Below are positions 37,125-45,824 of a DNA stretch of 64,000 bases, one piece after another. Under the pieces are notes generated by a model, which did no database searches, was not told where the DNA came from, and saw only the letters and a list, made by a program, of their open reading frames with translations. Location: contig NZ_JACCGK010000009.1 in the NCBI RefSeq assembly GCF_013416325.1, forward strand, positions 168,935 to 232,934, read 5' to 3'. Position 1 is the stretch's first letter. Every line of letters begins with the position of its first letter. Position numbers and translations under genes: made by a program. The stretch is from Vreelandella sedimenti (GTDB lineage: Bacteria > Pseudomonadota > Gammaproteobacteria > Pseudomonadales > Halomonadaceae).

Positions 37125-39065
37125 TCAATTGGCAGGCTTTGCCACTAGCGAGCGAGTCTCTTCGCGCGCTTCAGTGAGCACTATACGCAGCGGATCGCCA
37201 AGTTTGTACCGCTCTTCACCCTCGATCTGGATACGCCCCTCTTTGTCGTCAATGACCACTTTGCTGCGGTCACTGTGCATCAAGGGCGCGGGCACAAACG
37301 CCGTTGCGCCGTTTTCCACCAGACGAACACGCATGCCGCCACGGTTGATGGCCATGATTTCGGCCTCAAACGTATCCTGGTTCTGCGCAGCGGGCGTCAG
37401 GTAACGCACGTAGAGCCAGTCTTTCACGTCGCGCTCGGCCATACGGTTCAGGCGGCGGCGTTCCGTCAGTTGCTCGGTGAGCTGCTGGGTCGCTTCGGCG
37501 GGGGCCTGTTCGCCTTTCAACACGCGTTTGATCAGGCGGTGGTTGACCATATCGCCATACTTACGAATTGGCGACGTCCAGGTAGCGTAGGCGGCTAGGC
37601 CCAGGCCAAAGTGCGGGCCGGGCTGGGCCGACATGCTGGTAAACCCCTGGAAGCGCCGCAGGCGCGCATCCAGCCAGGCGTCATCGCGGCTTTCCAGCGC
37701 ACGCTTAAGCTCGGTGTAGCGGGCAAGCTCGGTGAGCGCTTCGCGCTCAACCACGATCTCCTGACCTGCCAGGAACTCCTGGGCGGCTTCGGCTTTTTCG
37801 GGCTCGAATGCACGGTGCACGTTAAAGATACCGTGGCCGATATGCTGGGCCAGGAAGTCCGCGCAGCAGGCGTTGGCCACAATCATCGATTCTTCGATCA
37901 TACGGTTGGCAATGCGGCGCTCTTCGGTGCGCACCGCTAATACGTTACCGGCGGGATCGAGATCAAACACGTAGTCGGGGCGGTCTTTAAACACCAGCGC
38001 GTGTTCATTGCGCCAAGCGGTACGCGCTTCGGTCAAATCACGCAGCGCAGTAAGCTGCTCGGCGATCTCATCCGCGGGTGCCCAGTCGCCTTGACCTTCG
38101 ATCCAGTCGGAGACGTTGTCGTAAACGAGCTTGGCGTGAGATTTAACGTTCGCCGCAAAAAAGCGGTAATCGCCCATGCTGCCGTCAGTATTAATATCCA
38201 GCGTACAGGCCAGCGCGGGGCGCTCCTTGTCTTCCCACAACGAGCAGAGATCATCCGCTAGCTGCTCTGGCAGCATAGTGACGTTTTGGCCGGGCAGGTA
38301 AACGGTAAAGGCGCGAGTGCGGGCTTCTAAATCAGCCGCATGGCCCTCTTCCACATAAGCGGTGGGGTCGGCAATCGCTACGCTCAACCGCCAGCCGCCT
38401 TCCGCACGAGTAGCCACATGCAGCGCATCATCCATATCGCGGGTCTTCTCACCATCAATGGTGAAGAAGTGCGTGGACGTTAAATCTTCGCGAGTCAAGC
38501 CTTCATCGATCAGCGGCCAGTCGGTGCCTGCATCGGGGCACTCTTGCTCCAGCGCATGGCGTGCAAGTGTGACGCGCCAGGGCACTGCCGGATCATCGCT
38601 TTTCGCGACCAGCTCATCAATCTGGGCAAAGAAAGCGCGGTCATCGGCTTTTAGCGGATGGCGTACCAAGCGGGCAACGACCCAGTCACCGTCAGCAAAG
38701 GAGTCTTCGTCAAGGCTGTTCTTAATCCGTGCCTTGATAACGTTTTTAATCGACGGATGGTCGGGTACCACGGACAGGCGGCCTTCGCGCTTTTGCACGC
38801 GTGAAACAAACCGATCCAGCCCAGCTTCAATCAGCTTTTCAGGCTCAACGGATTTTTTGTCACCGTTCTCGTGGATAACCGCTTCTACACGGTCACCGTG
38901 AAGCACTTGCTTCATGGCGGGCGGCGGCACGAAATAGGACTCACCGTCGTCGGTTTCGAGAAACCCGAAACCTTTGTCAGTAGCTTTGATCACCCCTTCA
39001 GCGCGGGGGGTGGTTTGACGAATCTGTTGCTTGAGCTGGGCAAGCATGGCGTTGTTCTGAAGCAT
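37125..39065 (-). CDS. rnb: exoribonuclease II
   Basis: A 646-residue 3'-5' exoribonuclease of the RNB family that degrades single-stranded RNA. It matches E. coli RNase II along the length: the start LLAQLKQQ-like MLAQLKQQIRQTTPRAEGV, cold-shock domains, the catalytic aspartates in TIDGEKTRDMDDALHV, the RNB core (TSPIRKYGDMVNHR) and the C-terminal S1 domain. The first ATG gives the conserved N-terminus. The last 59 codons have a decayed paralogous copy at 32379-32554. It stands alone, with a terminator at its 3' end. Confidence 0.97.
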   Translation of the reverse strand: MLQNNAMLAQLKQQIRQTTPRAEGVIKATDKGFGFLETDDGESYFVPPPAMKQVLHGDRVEAVIHENGDKKSVEPEKLIEAGLDRFVSRVQKREGRLSVVPDHPSIKNVIKARIKNSLDEDSFADGDWVVARLVRHPLKADDRAFFAQIDELVAKSDDPAVPWRVTLARHALEQECPDAGTDWPLIDEGLTREDLTSTHFFTIDGEKTRDMDDALHVATRAEGGWRLSVAIADPTAYVEEGHAADLEARTRAFTVYLPGQNVTMLPEQLADDLCSLWEDKERPALACTLDINTDGSMGDYRFFAANVKSHAKLVYDNVSDWIEGQGDWAPADEIAEQLTALRDLTEARTAWRNEHALVFKDRPDYVFDLDPAGNVLAVRTEERRIANRMIEESMIVANACCADFLAQHIGHGIFNVHRAFEPEKAEAAQEFLAGQEIVVEREALTELARYTELKRALESRDDAWLDARLRRFQGFTSMSAQPGPHFGLGLAAYATWTSPIRKYGDMVNHRLIKRVLKGEQAPAEATQQLTEQLTERRRLNRMAERDVKDWLYVRYLTPAAQNQDTFEAEIMAINRGGMRVRLVENGATAFVPAPLMHSDRSKVVIDDKEGRIQIEGEERYKLGDPLRIVLTEAREETRSLVAKPAN

Positions 39066-39226
39066 GAGCTCGATCAGTTGGCGAGAGTTAGGGTGCCACT
39101 ATACGGATTCCCGCAGGCTGCGCCAATCGTCGCTATGCGAAGTTGACCCCGGTGACGGCGCGTCAAAGGCTTACATGCGTTCAAGGGAATCGGTTAAGCT
39201 AAATGCTCATACTCATGGAGCGCGCT

Positions 39227-40024
39227 ATGACACCTCGCCTGATTGTTTCTGATCTGGATGGAACCCTATTAGGAAGCGACCATGCCCTGCACGAAAGCAC
39301 CAAAGAGGTACTGCGGGCATTGGTGAAGCAAGGCCATCATGTCGCGCTCGCCTCGGGGCGCCACTACCATGATATGAAGGTGTTTCGTGATCAGTTGGAT
39401 ATTCCCGCGCACTTGATCAGCACCAACGGTGCCTATGTGCACGACCCGGAAGATGCTTTGCTGGCGGCTAATCACCTTGTGCCTGAACATGCCAAGACGC
39501 TAATAGGTCTTCCGCGTCCGCCTCAAGTACGGCTTAACCTTTATAGCGAAAGCGGCTGGCATATAGATGCAGAGGCCCCGCACTTATTATCACTTCACGC
39601 CTCCACTGGGTTTGGGTATGAAGTCTTGCCGCCCGCGCAAATGGACACTAACGGTGTAGGCAAAGTGCTCTATCTCGGCGACCCAAATGCACTAAAACAG
39701 CTAGAAGCCCAGGCGCAAGAAGCCCACGGCGACGAGCTACATATCACTTACTCCACGATTGATTCTTTGGAGATCATGGCCGGTGGGGTCAATAAGGGCG
39801 TGGCGCTGTCATCACTGCTGGAACGCTTGGGCTTAACGCCCGCAGATTGCCTAGCGTTTGGCGATAATCTTAACGATATCGAAATGCTCGATTTAGCAGG
39901 GGAGGCCCAGGTAATGGCCAATGCTCACCCTGCGCTATTTGATCGTGTCACCAGCGCTGAGCGTATTGGCCATCATGGTGAGGCCGCCGTTGCCCAGTGG
40001 CTGAAAAAGCGCTTTGGGCTTTAA
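39227..40024 (+). CDS. Cof-type HAD-IIB phosphatase
   Basis: A 265-residue haloacid-dehalogenase phosphatase of subclass IIB. Motif I is VSDLDGTLLG with the nucleophilic aspartate near residue 7, motif II LASGRHYHD, and motif IV FGDNLNDIEML. The large alpha/beta cap lies between motifs II and III. E. coli homologues hydrolyse sugar phosphates and pyridoxal phosphate with broad specificity, so no substrate is given. The ATG at 39227 has GGAG at ideal spacing; an upstream in-frame ATG lacks one. It is divergent from rnb. Confidence 0.9.
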   Translation: MTPRLIVSDLDGTLLGSDHALHESTKEVLRALVKQGHHVALASGRHYHDMKVFRDQLDIPAHLISTNGAYVHDPEDALLAANHLVPEHAKTLIGLPRPPQVRLNLYSESGWHIDAEAPHLLSLHASTGFGYEVLPPAQMDTNGVGKVLYLGDPNALKQLEAQAQEAHGDELHITYSTIDSLEIMAGGVNKGVALSSLLERLGLTPADCLAFGDNLNDIEMLDLAGEAQVMANAHPALFDRVTSAERIGHHGEAAVAQWLKKRFGL

Positions 40025-40159
40025 GCGCCAACTAGCGCGTGGTTTTCATCAACAATTAGCGCTAATGCAACCTTGGTCGTATCGCTATTGCTACTGCTTG
40101 GCCCCTCGACCATCATCAAGGCCCAATAACGACAATAGCGTAGGGCTGAACCCGCTGCG

Positions 40160-40885
40160 ATGACGACAACCCCTGCTACTTTGATTGTGGTCGACGATGA
40201 CCCGGAAATTTGTGAATTGCTCGCGGACTACCTGGGGCGCCACGGCTATCGGGTATTCACAGCGGACGGCGCGCAGGCGTTGCACCTTCTGCGTGCTGAA
40301 CACGCCCCCGACTTGCTGATTGTCGATTTAATGCTGCCTGGTGACGACGGCTTTACCATCTGCCGAGACGTTCGAAAGCACAGCGATGTGCCGATAATAA
40401 TGCTTACTGCCAGTGCCGATGAGACCGACCGCATTCTGGGTCTGGAGCTGGGTGCTGATGACTACTTAGGCAAGCCGTTTAATCCCCGCGAATTGCTGGC
40501 GCGCATCAAAGCGGTACTGCGACGCACCCGCTGTGCTCCGCCAGAGTTGCCTGCGGGGCAGGTGCGCTGGGTCAGTTTTGGTAATTGGCAACTCGACCGC
40601 ATGACCCGCGAGTTGATTGACCTGCAGGGCGAGCGCGCCGCTCTTTCAGGGGCTGATTTTCAGCTATTGCAGGTGTTTTTAGAGCATCCGGCGAAGGTGC
40701 TCACTCGGGATGATCTATACGCGCTTACCCGTGGGCGGGACGCGCCGCCGCTTGATCGCTCCATTGATGTCCACGTTTGCCGCCTGCGCCAACGGCTGGG
40801 TGAAGATGCCCAGCACTCTCAACTGATTCGAACGGTGCGCGGGGCAGGCTATGTGTTAACCGCCCAAGTAGATGCATTAACGTGA
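40160..40885 (+). CDS. OmpR-family response regulator, GltR-like
   Basis: A 241-residue response regulator. The receiver has the acidic pocket DDD at 12-14, phosphoacceptor D56 in LLIVDLMLPG, T83 and K105 in YLGKPFNP; the C-terminal winged helix covers about 145-235 (LIRTVRGAGYVL). It is followed, with a 4-base overlap, by its sensor kinase and then by the gts glucose transporter, the same order as the GltR-2/GtrS system next to gts genes in Pseudomonas. On that basis it probably activates glucose uptake. No clear Shine-Dalgarno site precedes its ATG. Confidence 0.9.
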   Translation: MTTTPATLIVVDDDPEICELLADYLGRHGYRVFTADGAQALHLLRAEHAPDLLIVDLMLPGDDGFTICRDVRKHSDVPIIMLTASADETDRILGLELGADDYLGKPFNPRELLARIKAVLRRTRCAPPELPAGQVRWVSFGNWQLDRMTRELIDLQGERAALSGADFQLLQVFLEHPAKVLTRDDLYALTRGRDAPPLDRSIDVHVCRLRQRLGEDAQHSQLIRTVRGAGYVLTAQVDALT

Positions 40886-42381
40886 GACGTGTGGAGTGGG
40901 CAACCATTCGTCGATGGCTGGCCCGCTGGCTGCCGGCTTCGCTGCGCGGGCGCTTTGTGATCATTATGATCGCCGGAGTGCTTGTCGCCCAAGGGGCCAG
41001 CTACGCGATCTGGACTTCCCAGGTGCGCTCCAGCCACTTGGCACAGCTTGATGAGCTGTCCACCAATATGGCGTTTAGCATCGCCTCCACCATGAAGTTT
41101 TTCCGCTCACTGCCCGTTGACTACCGCCATATTGTGCTGGATCAGCTGCGTAATATGGGGGGCACGCGCTTTTTTGTTAGCGTCAACGAACGCAGGCTGG
41201 CCATCGACGATATCGGCTCGGGGCCGGAAAAACAGGTGGTGGTGAACAATGTGCGCTCGGTGCTCACCCAGCAGCTCAATATTGACGACGTGATTGTCGA
41301 GTTCTCCCGCCCGGAAAACCTGCGAGTGCTCAATAACGAGGTACTGCTTTACGATCTGCCGCCCCGCTGGGGGCAGCACAGCCTGCTGATGGAACCGCTC
41401 TCGCCACCGATTCTAGTGGTTCAGCTGGAGCTTGCCCCAGGCACCTGGCTGTATGTCGCCACGCTGCTGGGCGTACCGGATATTTTCAGCGGTTATCGCT
41501 GGCTCTCTGAAGAGCGCTTGCTGGTCGGGTTGCTGGTGCTGCTGAGTGTGCTGGCGCTTTCGCTGTTAGGAATTACCAGCGTGACCCGACCATTGGCGCG
41601 GCTTTCACGGGCAGCGAATCAGTTGGGCGATGACTTGGATATGCCACCATTACGGGAGAGTGGCCCCAAAGAAGTGGCCGCCACCGCCGCGGCGTTCAAT
41701 CGTATGCAGCGGCGTATTCGCGAGCAGATTGAGGAGCGAGAACGGCTGTTTTCGGCGATTTCCCATGATTTAAAGACCCCCTTAACCCGCATGCGCCTGC
41801 GCGCCGAGATGCTCGATGACGACTATCAGCGCGAGCGTTTTTGCGCCTCACTGGATGAGCTGGACAGCTTGGTTAAAGGCGCCTTGGCCTCGGTAAAAGG
41901 CTTAGATCTGCATGAGGAGCCCGAGCCCGTTAATCTAACGCACCTACTTGAAGAGCTGGCCGAAGAGCTTAGCCTTCAGGGCGGTAAGGTCACTATCGAG
42001 ATTAAAAGCGGTCACCCCACTGCAACTCTGATTGCCAAGCCGCTGGCGCTTAAGCGCTGTCTGGCCAACCTGCTTGAGAACGCGGTGTTCTATGGCAAGC
42101 AGGCGGATGTGGAACTCGTTGATCACGGTAATGCGGTCACCATGGGTATTCGTGACCACGGCCCAGGTATACCCGAAGAGCAGTTGGGGCGGGTGTTTTC
42201 GCCCTTTGTTCGCCTGGAACCCTCACGCAGCCGACATACTGGTGGTAGCGGCCTCGGGTTGGGCATTGCTCGGCACATTGCCCGTGCCCATGGCGGCGAT
42301 ATCACGCTCGCCAACCATGCTGATGGAGGGCTGGCGGTGACTCTCTCGCTACCCCGCCAGGAAACTATTACAGGTTTGTAA
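40882..42381 (+). CDS. sensor histidine kinase, GtrS-like
   Basis: A 499-residue membrane sensor kinase. It has transmembrane helices at about 24-44 and 213-233, a periplasmic sensor between them, HAMP (VTRPLARLSRAANQLGDDLD), the phosphorylated histidine H295 in AISHDLKTPLTRMR, and an HATPase domain with LLENAVFYG, DHGPGIPEEQ and GSGLGLGIA. It starts with GTG overlapping the response-regulator stop by 4 bases (GTGA), so the two are coupled. Its position before gtsA suggests that it senses glucose or a metabolite of it; this is inferred from Pseudomonas synteny. Confidence 0.92.
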   Translation: MRRVEWATIRRWLARWLPASLRGRFVIIMIAGVLVAQGASYAIWTSQVRSSHLAQLDELSTNMAFSIASTMKFFRSLPVDYRHIVLDQLRNMGGTRFFVSVNERRLAIDDIGSGPEKQVVVNNVRSVLTQQLNIDDVIVEFSRPENLRVLNNEVLLYDLPPRWGQHSLLMEPLSPPILVVQLELAPGTWLYVATLLGVPDIFSGYRWLSEERLLVGLLVLLSVLALSLLGITSVTRPLARLSRAANQLGDDLDMPPLRESGPKEVAATAAAFNRMQRRIREQIEERERLFSAISHDLKTPLTRMRLRAEMLDDDYQRERFCASLDELDSLVKGALASVKGLDLHEEPEPVNLTHLLEELAEELSLQGGKVTIEIKSGHPTATLIAKPLALKRCLANLLENAVFYGKQADVELVDHGNAVTMGIRDHGPGIPEEQLGRVFSPFVRLEPSRSRHTGGSGLGLGIARHIARAHGGDITLANHADGGLAVTLSLPRQETITGL

Positions 42382-42492
42382 TAAAACCCCAACACTATGC
42401 AGTACTCGGTAACTCCCGTTGACGCTCACCTTGGCGTAACCTCTTGGATGTCGAACGTCCGAGAGGACAATAACAATATAAGGAGTTACTCC

Positions 42493-43752
42493 ATGTCGAC
42501 GTTAAAGAAGACGACCCTCGCGCTTGCTCTGGCAGGTGCCACGCTAGCCACCACCGCTCAAGCGAATGAAGTTGAAGTGCTGCACTGGTGGACTTCCGGT
42601 GGTGAAGCTCGCGCCGCCAACGTGCTTAAAGAGTTAATGGAAGCTGAAGGCTACGGTTGGCAGGACTTTGCCGTGGCAGGCGGCGGCGGTGAGACCGCCA
42701 TGACGGTGCTTAAATCTCGCGCCATGTCGGGCAACCCGCCCTCCGCCGCCCAAATCAAAGGCCCCGAAATTCAGGAGTGGGGTGAGCTTGGCTTGCTCGG
42801 TGACCTGAACGGCGTTGCCGATGCGGAAGGCTGGGATGAACTGCTGCCGGAAGTCGTGGCCGATATCATGCGTCACGACGGCCAATACGTGGCGGTACCC
42901 GTCAACGTGCACCGGGTAAACTGGTTGTGGGCCAACCCGGAAGTGCTTGAAGCAGCAGGGGTTGAGATGCCTACCACGCTGGATGAGCTATTCGAGGCAG
43001 GTGAGGCTATCCGAGCAGCGGGCTTCGTACCGCTGGCTCATGGCGGCCAATCCTGGCAGGACGCGACGGTCTTCGAAAGCGTGCTGTTAGGTGGTCAGGG
43101 TAGCGAGTTTTATCAGCAGGCATTGGTAGAGCTAGACCCTGAAGCCCTGGGCGGCGAACAAATGATCGATGCCCTTGAGAACTTTAAGCGTACCCGCGAG
43201 CTGATGGATGAAGGCATGCCCGGGCGCGACTGGAATGTCGCTACTGCCATGGTGATTGAGGGAGTGGCTGGGTTTCAGCTCATGGGCGATTGGGCCAAAG
43301 GGGAGTTCACCGCGGCTGGATTGACCGCCGGGGAAGATTACCTCTGTGCGGCAGCGCCGGGCACCGAAGATGCGTTCACCTTCAATATCGATAGCCTGGC
43401 CATGTTCCGGGTCACCGACGACGAGGAGCGCGAAGCGCAGCAAGCGTTAGCCCGTCTGGTGCTTGAGCCTACTTTCCAGGAAGCGTTTAACCTTGCCAAA
43501 GGCTCGATTCCTGCGCGGCCTGATCTGGACATGAGCGAATTCGATAGCTGTGCCCAGCAGTCGTTGGCTGATTTCCAGCGTACCGCTGAAGAGGGTGGCC
43601 TAGTGCCCAGTATGGCTCACGGTATGGCCGTACGTGCGGATATACAGGGTGCCATTTTTGATGTGGTTACCAACTACTTCAACGACGCCGATATGCCTGC
43701 TGAAGAAGCGGCAGAACGTATGGTGAGCGCTGCCGAAGCGGCCTCTTTCTAG
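42493..43752 (+). CDS. gtsA: glucose/sugar ABC transporter substrate-binding protein
   Basis: A 419-residue periplasmic family 1 binding protein. The signal peptide MSTLKKTTLALALAGATLATTAQA ends in an AQA cleavage site. The mature start EVEVLHWWTSGGEARAANVLKE and the segments AVAGGGGETAMTVLKSRA and PVNVHRVNW closely follow Pseudomonas GtsA, the glucose-binding protein. The ATG at 42493 is used because AAGGAG precedes it; the frame upstream has no signal-peptide logic. First gene of gtsABCD, with a strong hairpin after it that should favour its excess over the membrane subunits. Confidence 0.93.
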   Translation: MSTLKKTTLALALAGATLATTAQANEVEVLHWWTSGGEARAANVLKELMEAEGYGWQDFAVAGGGGETAMTVLKSRAMSGNPPSAAQIKGPEIQEWGELGLLGDLNGVADAEGWDELLPEVVADIMRHDGQYVAVPVNVHRVNWLWANPEVLEAAGVEMPTTLDELFEAGEAIRAAGFVPLAHGGQSWQDATVFESVLLGGQGSEFYQQALVELDPEALGGEQMIDALENFKRTRELMDEGMPGRDWNVATAMVIEGVAGFQLMGDWAKGEFTAAGLTAGEDYLCAAAPGTEDAFTFNIDSLAMFRVTDDEEREAQQALARLVLEPTFQEAFNLAKGSIPARPDLDMSEFDSCAQQSLADFQRTAEEGGLVPSMAHGMAVRADIQGAIFDVVTNYFNDADMPAEEAAERMVSAAEAASF

Positions 43753-43777
43753 GCTTTTCTAGCGTTAGCGTTCTTCA

Positions 43778-43805
43778 GGCGCCGCCGCAACGGCGGCGCC
43801 TTCGT
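43778..43805 (+). terminator. Attenuating hairpin between gtsA and gtsB
   Basis: A perfect 10-bp GC stem GGCGCCGCCG / CGGCGGCGCC (43778-43800) with loop CAA and a weak T tract. It lies within an operon, so it probably limits or stabilises transcripts, raising binding-protein levels. Confidence 0.6.
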
Positions 43806-43827
43806 TGCTTGGCAAGGATACTTCTCC

Positions 43828-44772
43828 ATGAGAGATTCCCTCCCCATGAAAAATACCTCTGCGACGCCTTTAGGGGCTGGCGCTAAGCGGTCGACGCCAC
43901 CCGGTGGTTTGCAGGCGTGGCTGCCTCGCCTGGTGCTGGCGCCGTCGGTGGCAATTTCGCTGTTCTTTGTTTACGGCTTCATGCTGTGGACGTTCGTGCT
44001 CTCGCTAACCAGCTCGCGCATGCTACCCAGCTATGACTTTGTCGGCTTTGGTCAGTACGCCCGCCTGATGGCCAATGAGCGCTGGTGGGTCGCCTCGACC
44101 AACCTGATGATTTTTGGGGTGCTGTTCGTGGTGATTTGTCTGGTGATTGGCTCGCTGCTGGCGATACTGCTTGATCAGAAAATTCGCCAAGAGGGCGCGC
44201 TGCGCACGATCTATCTTTACCCCATGGCGCTTTCATTTATCGTTACCGGGGTGGTGTGGAAGTGGCTACTCAACCCGCAGCTGGGCATTCAGGCGATGGT
44301 TCAAGGTTGGGGCTTTGAGTCGTTTCGCTTTGACTGGATTGTTGACCCCGATATGGCGATTTATACCCTGGTGATTGCCGCCGTATGGCAGGCGTCAGGC
44401 TTTGTGATGGCGCTGTTTTTAGCTGGGTTGCGGGGTATCGACGACAGCATTATCAAAGCAGCGCAACTAGATGGCGCTAGCCTGCCGCGGATTTATTGGC
44501 GCGTGGTGATGCCCTGCCTACGCCCGGTCGTGTTTAGTGCGGTGATGATTTTGGCCCATATTGCGATTAAGAGCTTTGACCTGGTCGTCGCCCTCACCGG
44601 CGGCGGGCCTGGCTACGCCACCGATTTACCCGCCACCTTTATGTATGCCCACGCCTTTACCCGGGCGCAGATAGGTTTGGGCTCGGCCAGCGCCATGCTG
44701 ATGTTGGGCGGCGTGTTGGCGATTTTGATTCCTTATCTCTACTCCGAATTAAGGAGCCGCAAGCATGGCTAA
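43828..44772 (+). CDS. gtsB: sugar ABC transporter permease
   Basis: A 314-residue MalF/UgpA-type permease with six hydrophobic helices. The ATPase-contact EAA loop reads AAQLDGASLPRIYWRVVMPCLRP near residue 215. AAGGA precedes the ATG at 43828; another ATG at 43846 is possible. It overlaps gtsC by 8 bases, giving translational coupling. The substrate is inferred as glucose from gtsA and the adjacent two-component system. Confidence 0.92.
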   Translation: MRDSLPMKNTSATPLGAGAKRSTPPGGLQAWLPRLVLAPSVAISLFFVYGFMLWTFVLSLTSSRMLPSYDFVGFGQYARLMANERWWVASTNLMIFGVLFVVICLVIGSLLAILLDQKIRQEGALRTIYLYPMALSFIVTGVVWKWLLNPQLGIQAMVQGWGFESFRFDWIVDPDMAIYTLVIAAVWQASGFVMALFLAGLRGIDDSIIKAAQLDGASLPRIYWRVVMPCLRPVVFSAVMILAHIAIKSFDLVVALTGGGPGYATDLPATFMYAHAFTRAQIGLGSASAMLMLGGVLAILIPYLYSELRSRKHG

Positions 44773-45643
44773 TGTGATTCGTCGTCAGACGCCCGCTGCG
44801 CGGCTGGGCCGTGGCCTGCTCTATGGTGTGCTGATACTCGCCGCGCTGTTCTATATTCTACCGCTGGTGGTCATGCTGATGACCTCGGTGAAGCCACTGA
44901 GCGAAATCAGCGCCGGGTCGCTGCTCTCGTTTCCGCAAAATCCCACTTTCGCGCCGTGGACAAAAGCCTGGGGTGAAGCCTGTACCGGCATGCGCTGCGA
45001 TGGCGTTGGCGGCTACTTCTGGAACTCCTTTGCGATTGTGATTCCAGCGGTGCTGATCTCAACCACTATCGGTGCCCTTAACGGCTATGCGCTAACCAAA
45101 TGGCGCTTCAAAGGTTCTGAATTAGTCTTCGCATTAATGCTGTTTGGCTGTTTTATTCCTTTCCAGGTAGTGCTGTTGCCCATGGCGCAAACCCTCGGCT
45201 GGCTGGGTATCTCCAGCTCCCGCGCCGGGTTGATCCTGGTTCACGTGGTATTTGGCATCGCTTTCACCACGCTGTTTTTCCGCAACTTCTACGTGGGTAT
45301 CCCCAACGAGCTGGTATCGGCGGCGAAGTTGGATGGCGCGGGCTTTTTCCGCATCTTCTGGCGCATTCTACTGCCGGTTTCGGCTCCGATTATTGTCGTC
45401 TCAGTGATTTGGCAGTTCACCCAAATCTGGAACGACTTCCTGTTTGGCGTGGCGTTTTCAGCCCATAACACTCAGCCCGTTACCGTGGCGCTAAACAATC
45501 TGGTGAATACCTCCACCGGCGTGCGCGAATACAACGTGGATATGGCGGCGGCAATGATTGCCGCGCTGCCCACCCTGGTGGTGTACGTGCTGGCGGGAAA
45601 ATACTTCGTGCGCGGGCTGACAGCCGGTTCCGTTAAAGGCTAA
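44765..45643 (+). CDS. gtsC: sugar ABC transporter permease
   Basis: A 292-residue MalG/UgpE-type permease that pairs with GtsB. The EAA loop is AAKLDGAGFFRIFWRILLPVSAP, and the C-terminus (AGKYFVRGLTAGSVKG) is typical of the MalG side. AAGGAG lies upstream of its ATG within the end of gtsB. It is separated from the ATPase gene by 181 bases that contain a palindromic repeat element. Confidence 0.93.
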   Translation: MANVIRRQTPAARLGRGLLYGVLILAALFYILPLVVMLMTSVKPLSEISAGSLLSFPQNPTFAPWTKAWGEACTGMRCDGVGGYFWNSFAIVIPAVLISTTIGALNGYALTKWRFKGSELVFALMLFGCFIPFQVVLLPMAQTLGWLGISSSRAGLILVHVVFGIAFTTLFFRNFYVGIPNELVSAAKLDGAGFFRIFWRILLPVSAPIIVVSVIWQFTQIWNDFLFGVAFSAHNTQPVTVALNNLVNTSTGVREYNVDMAAAMIAALPTLVVYVLAGKYFVRGLTAGSVKG

Positions 45644-45676
45644 TAACAACTAGGTGAGTGGCAACCATTTCTAGAA

Positions 45677-45775
45677 GGTCAGAAGCAGCCCGTAGCGGGG
45701 GTCTTTCGCCAGGGATGGCGAAAGTAGCGCCCAGGGATGGGTTCACAGCGCCCCCGCGGAGGGCAGCTTCTGACC
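45677..45775. repeat. Dispersed palindromic repeat, family B copy 1, inside the gts operon
   Basis: Ends GGTCAGAAGCAGCCC (45677-45691) and GGGCAGCTTCTGACC (45761-45775) are inverted repeats with one mismatch. The interior has TTTCGCCAGGGATGGCGAAAG and GCGCCCAGGGATGGGTTCAC. An inverted, rearranged relative lies at about 57444-57565. It separates gtsC from gtsD. Confidence 0.75.
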
Positions 45776-45824
45776 AACCCAGATGAATGGAGTTTGTCAG
45801 TCGCTTTAGAATAGGATTTTCATT

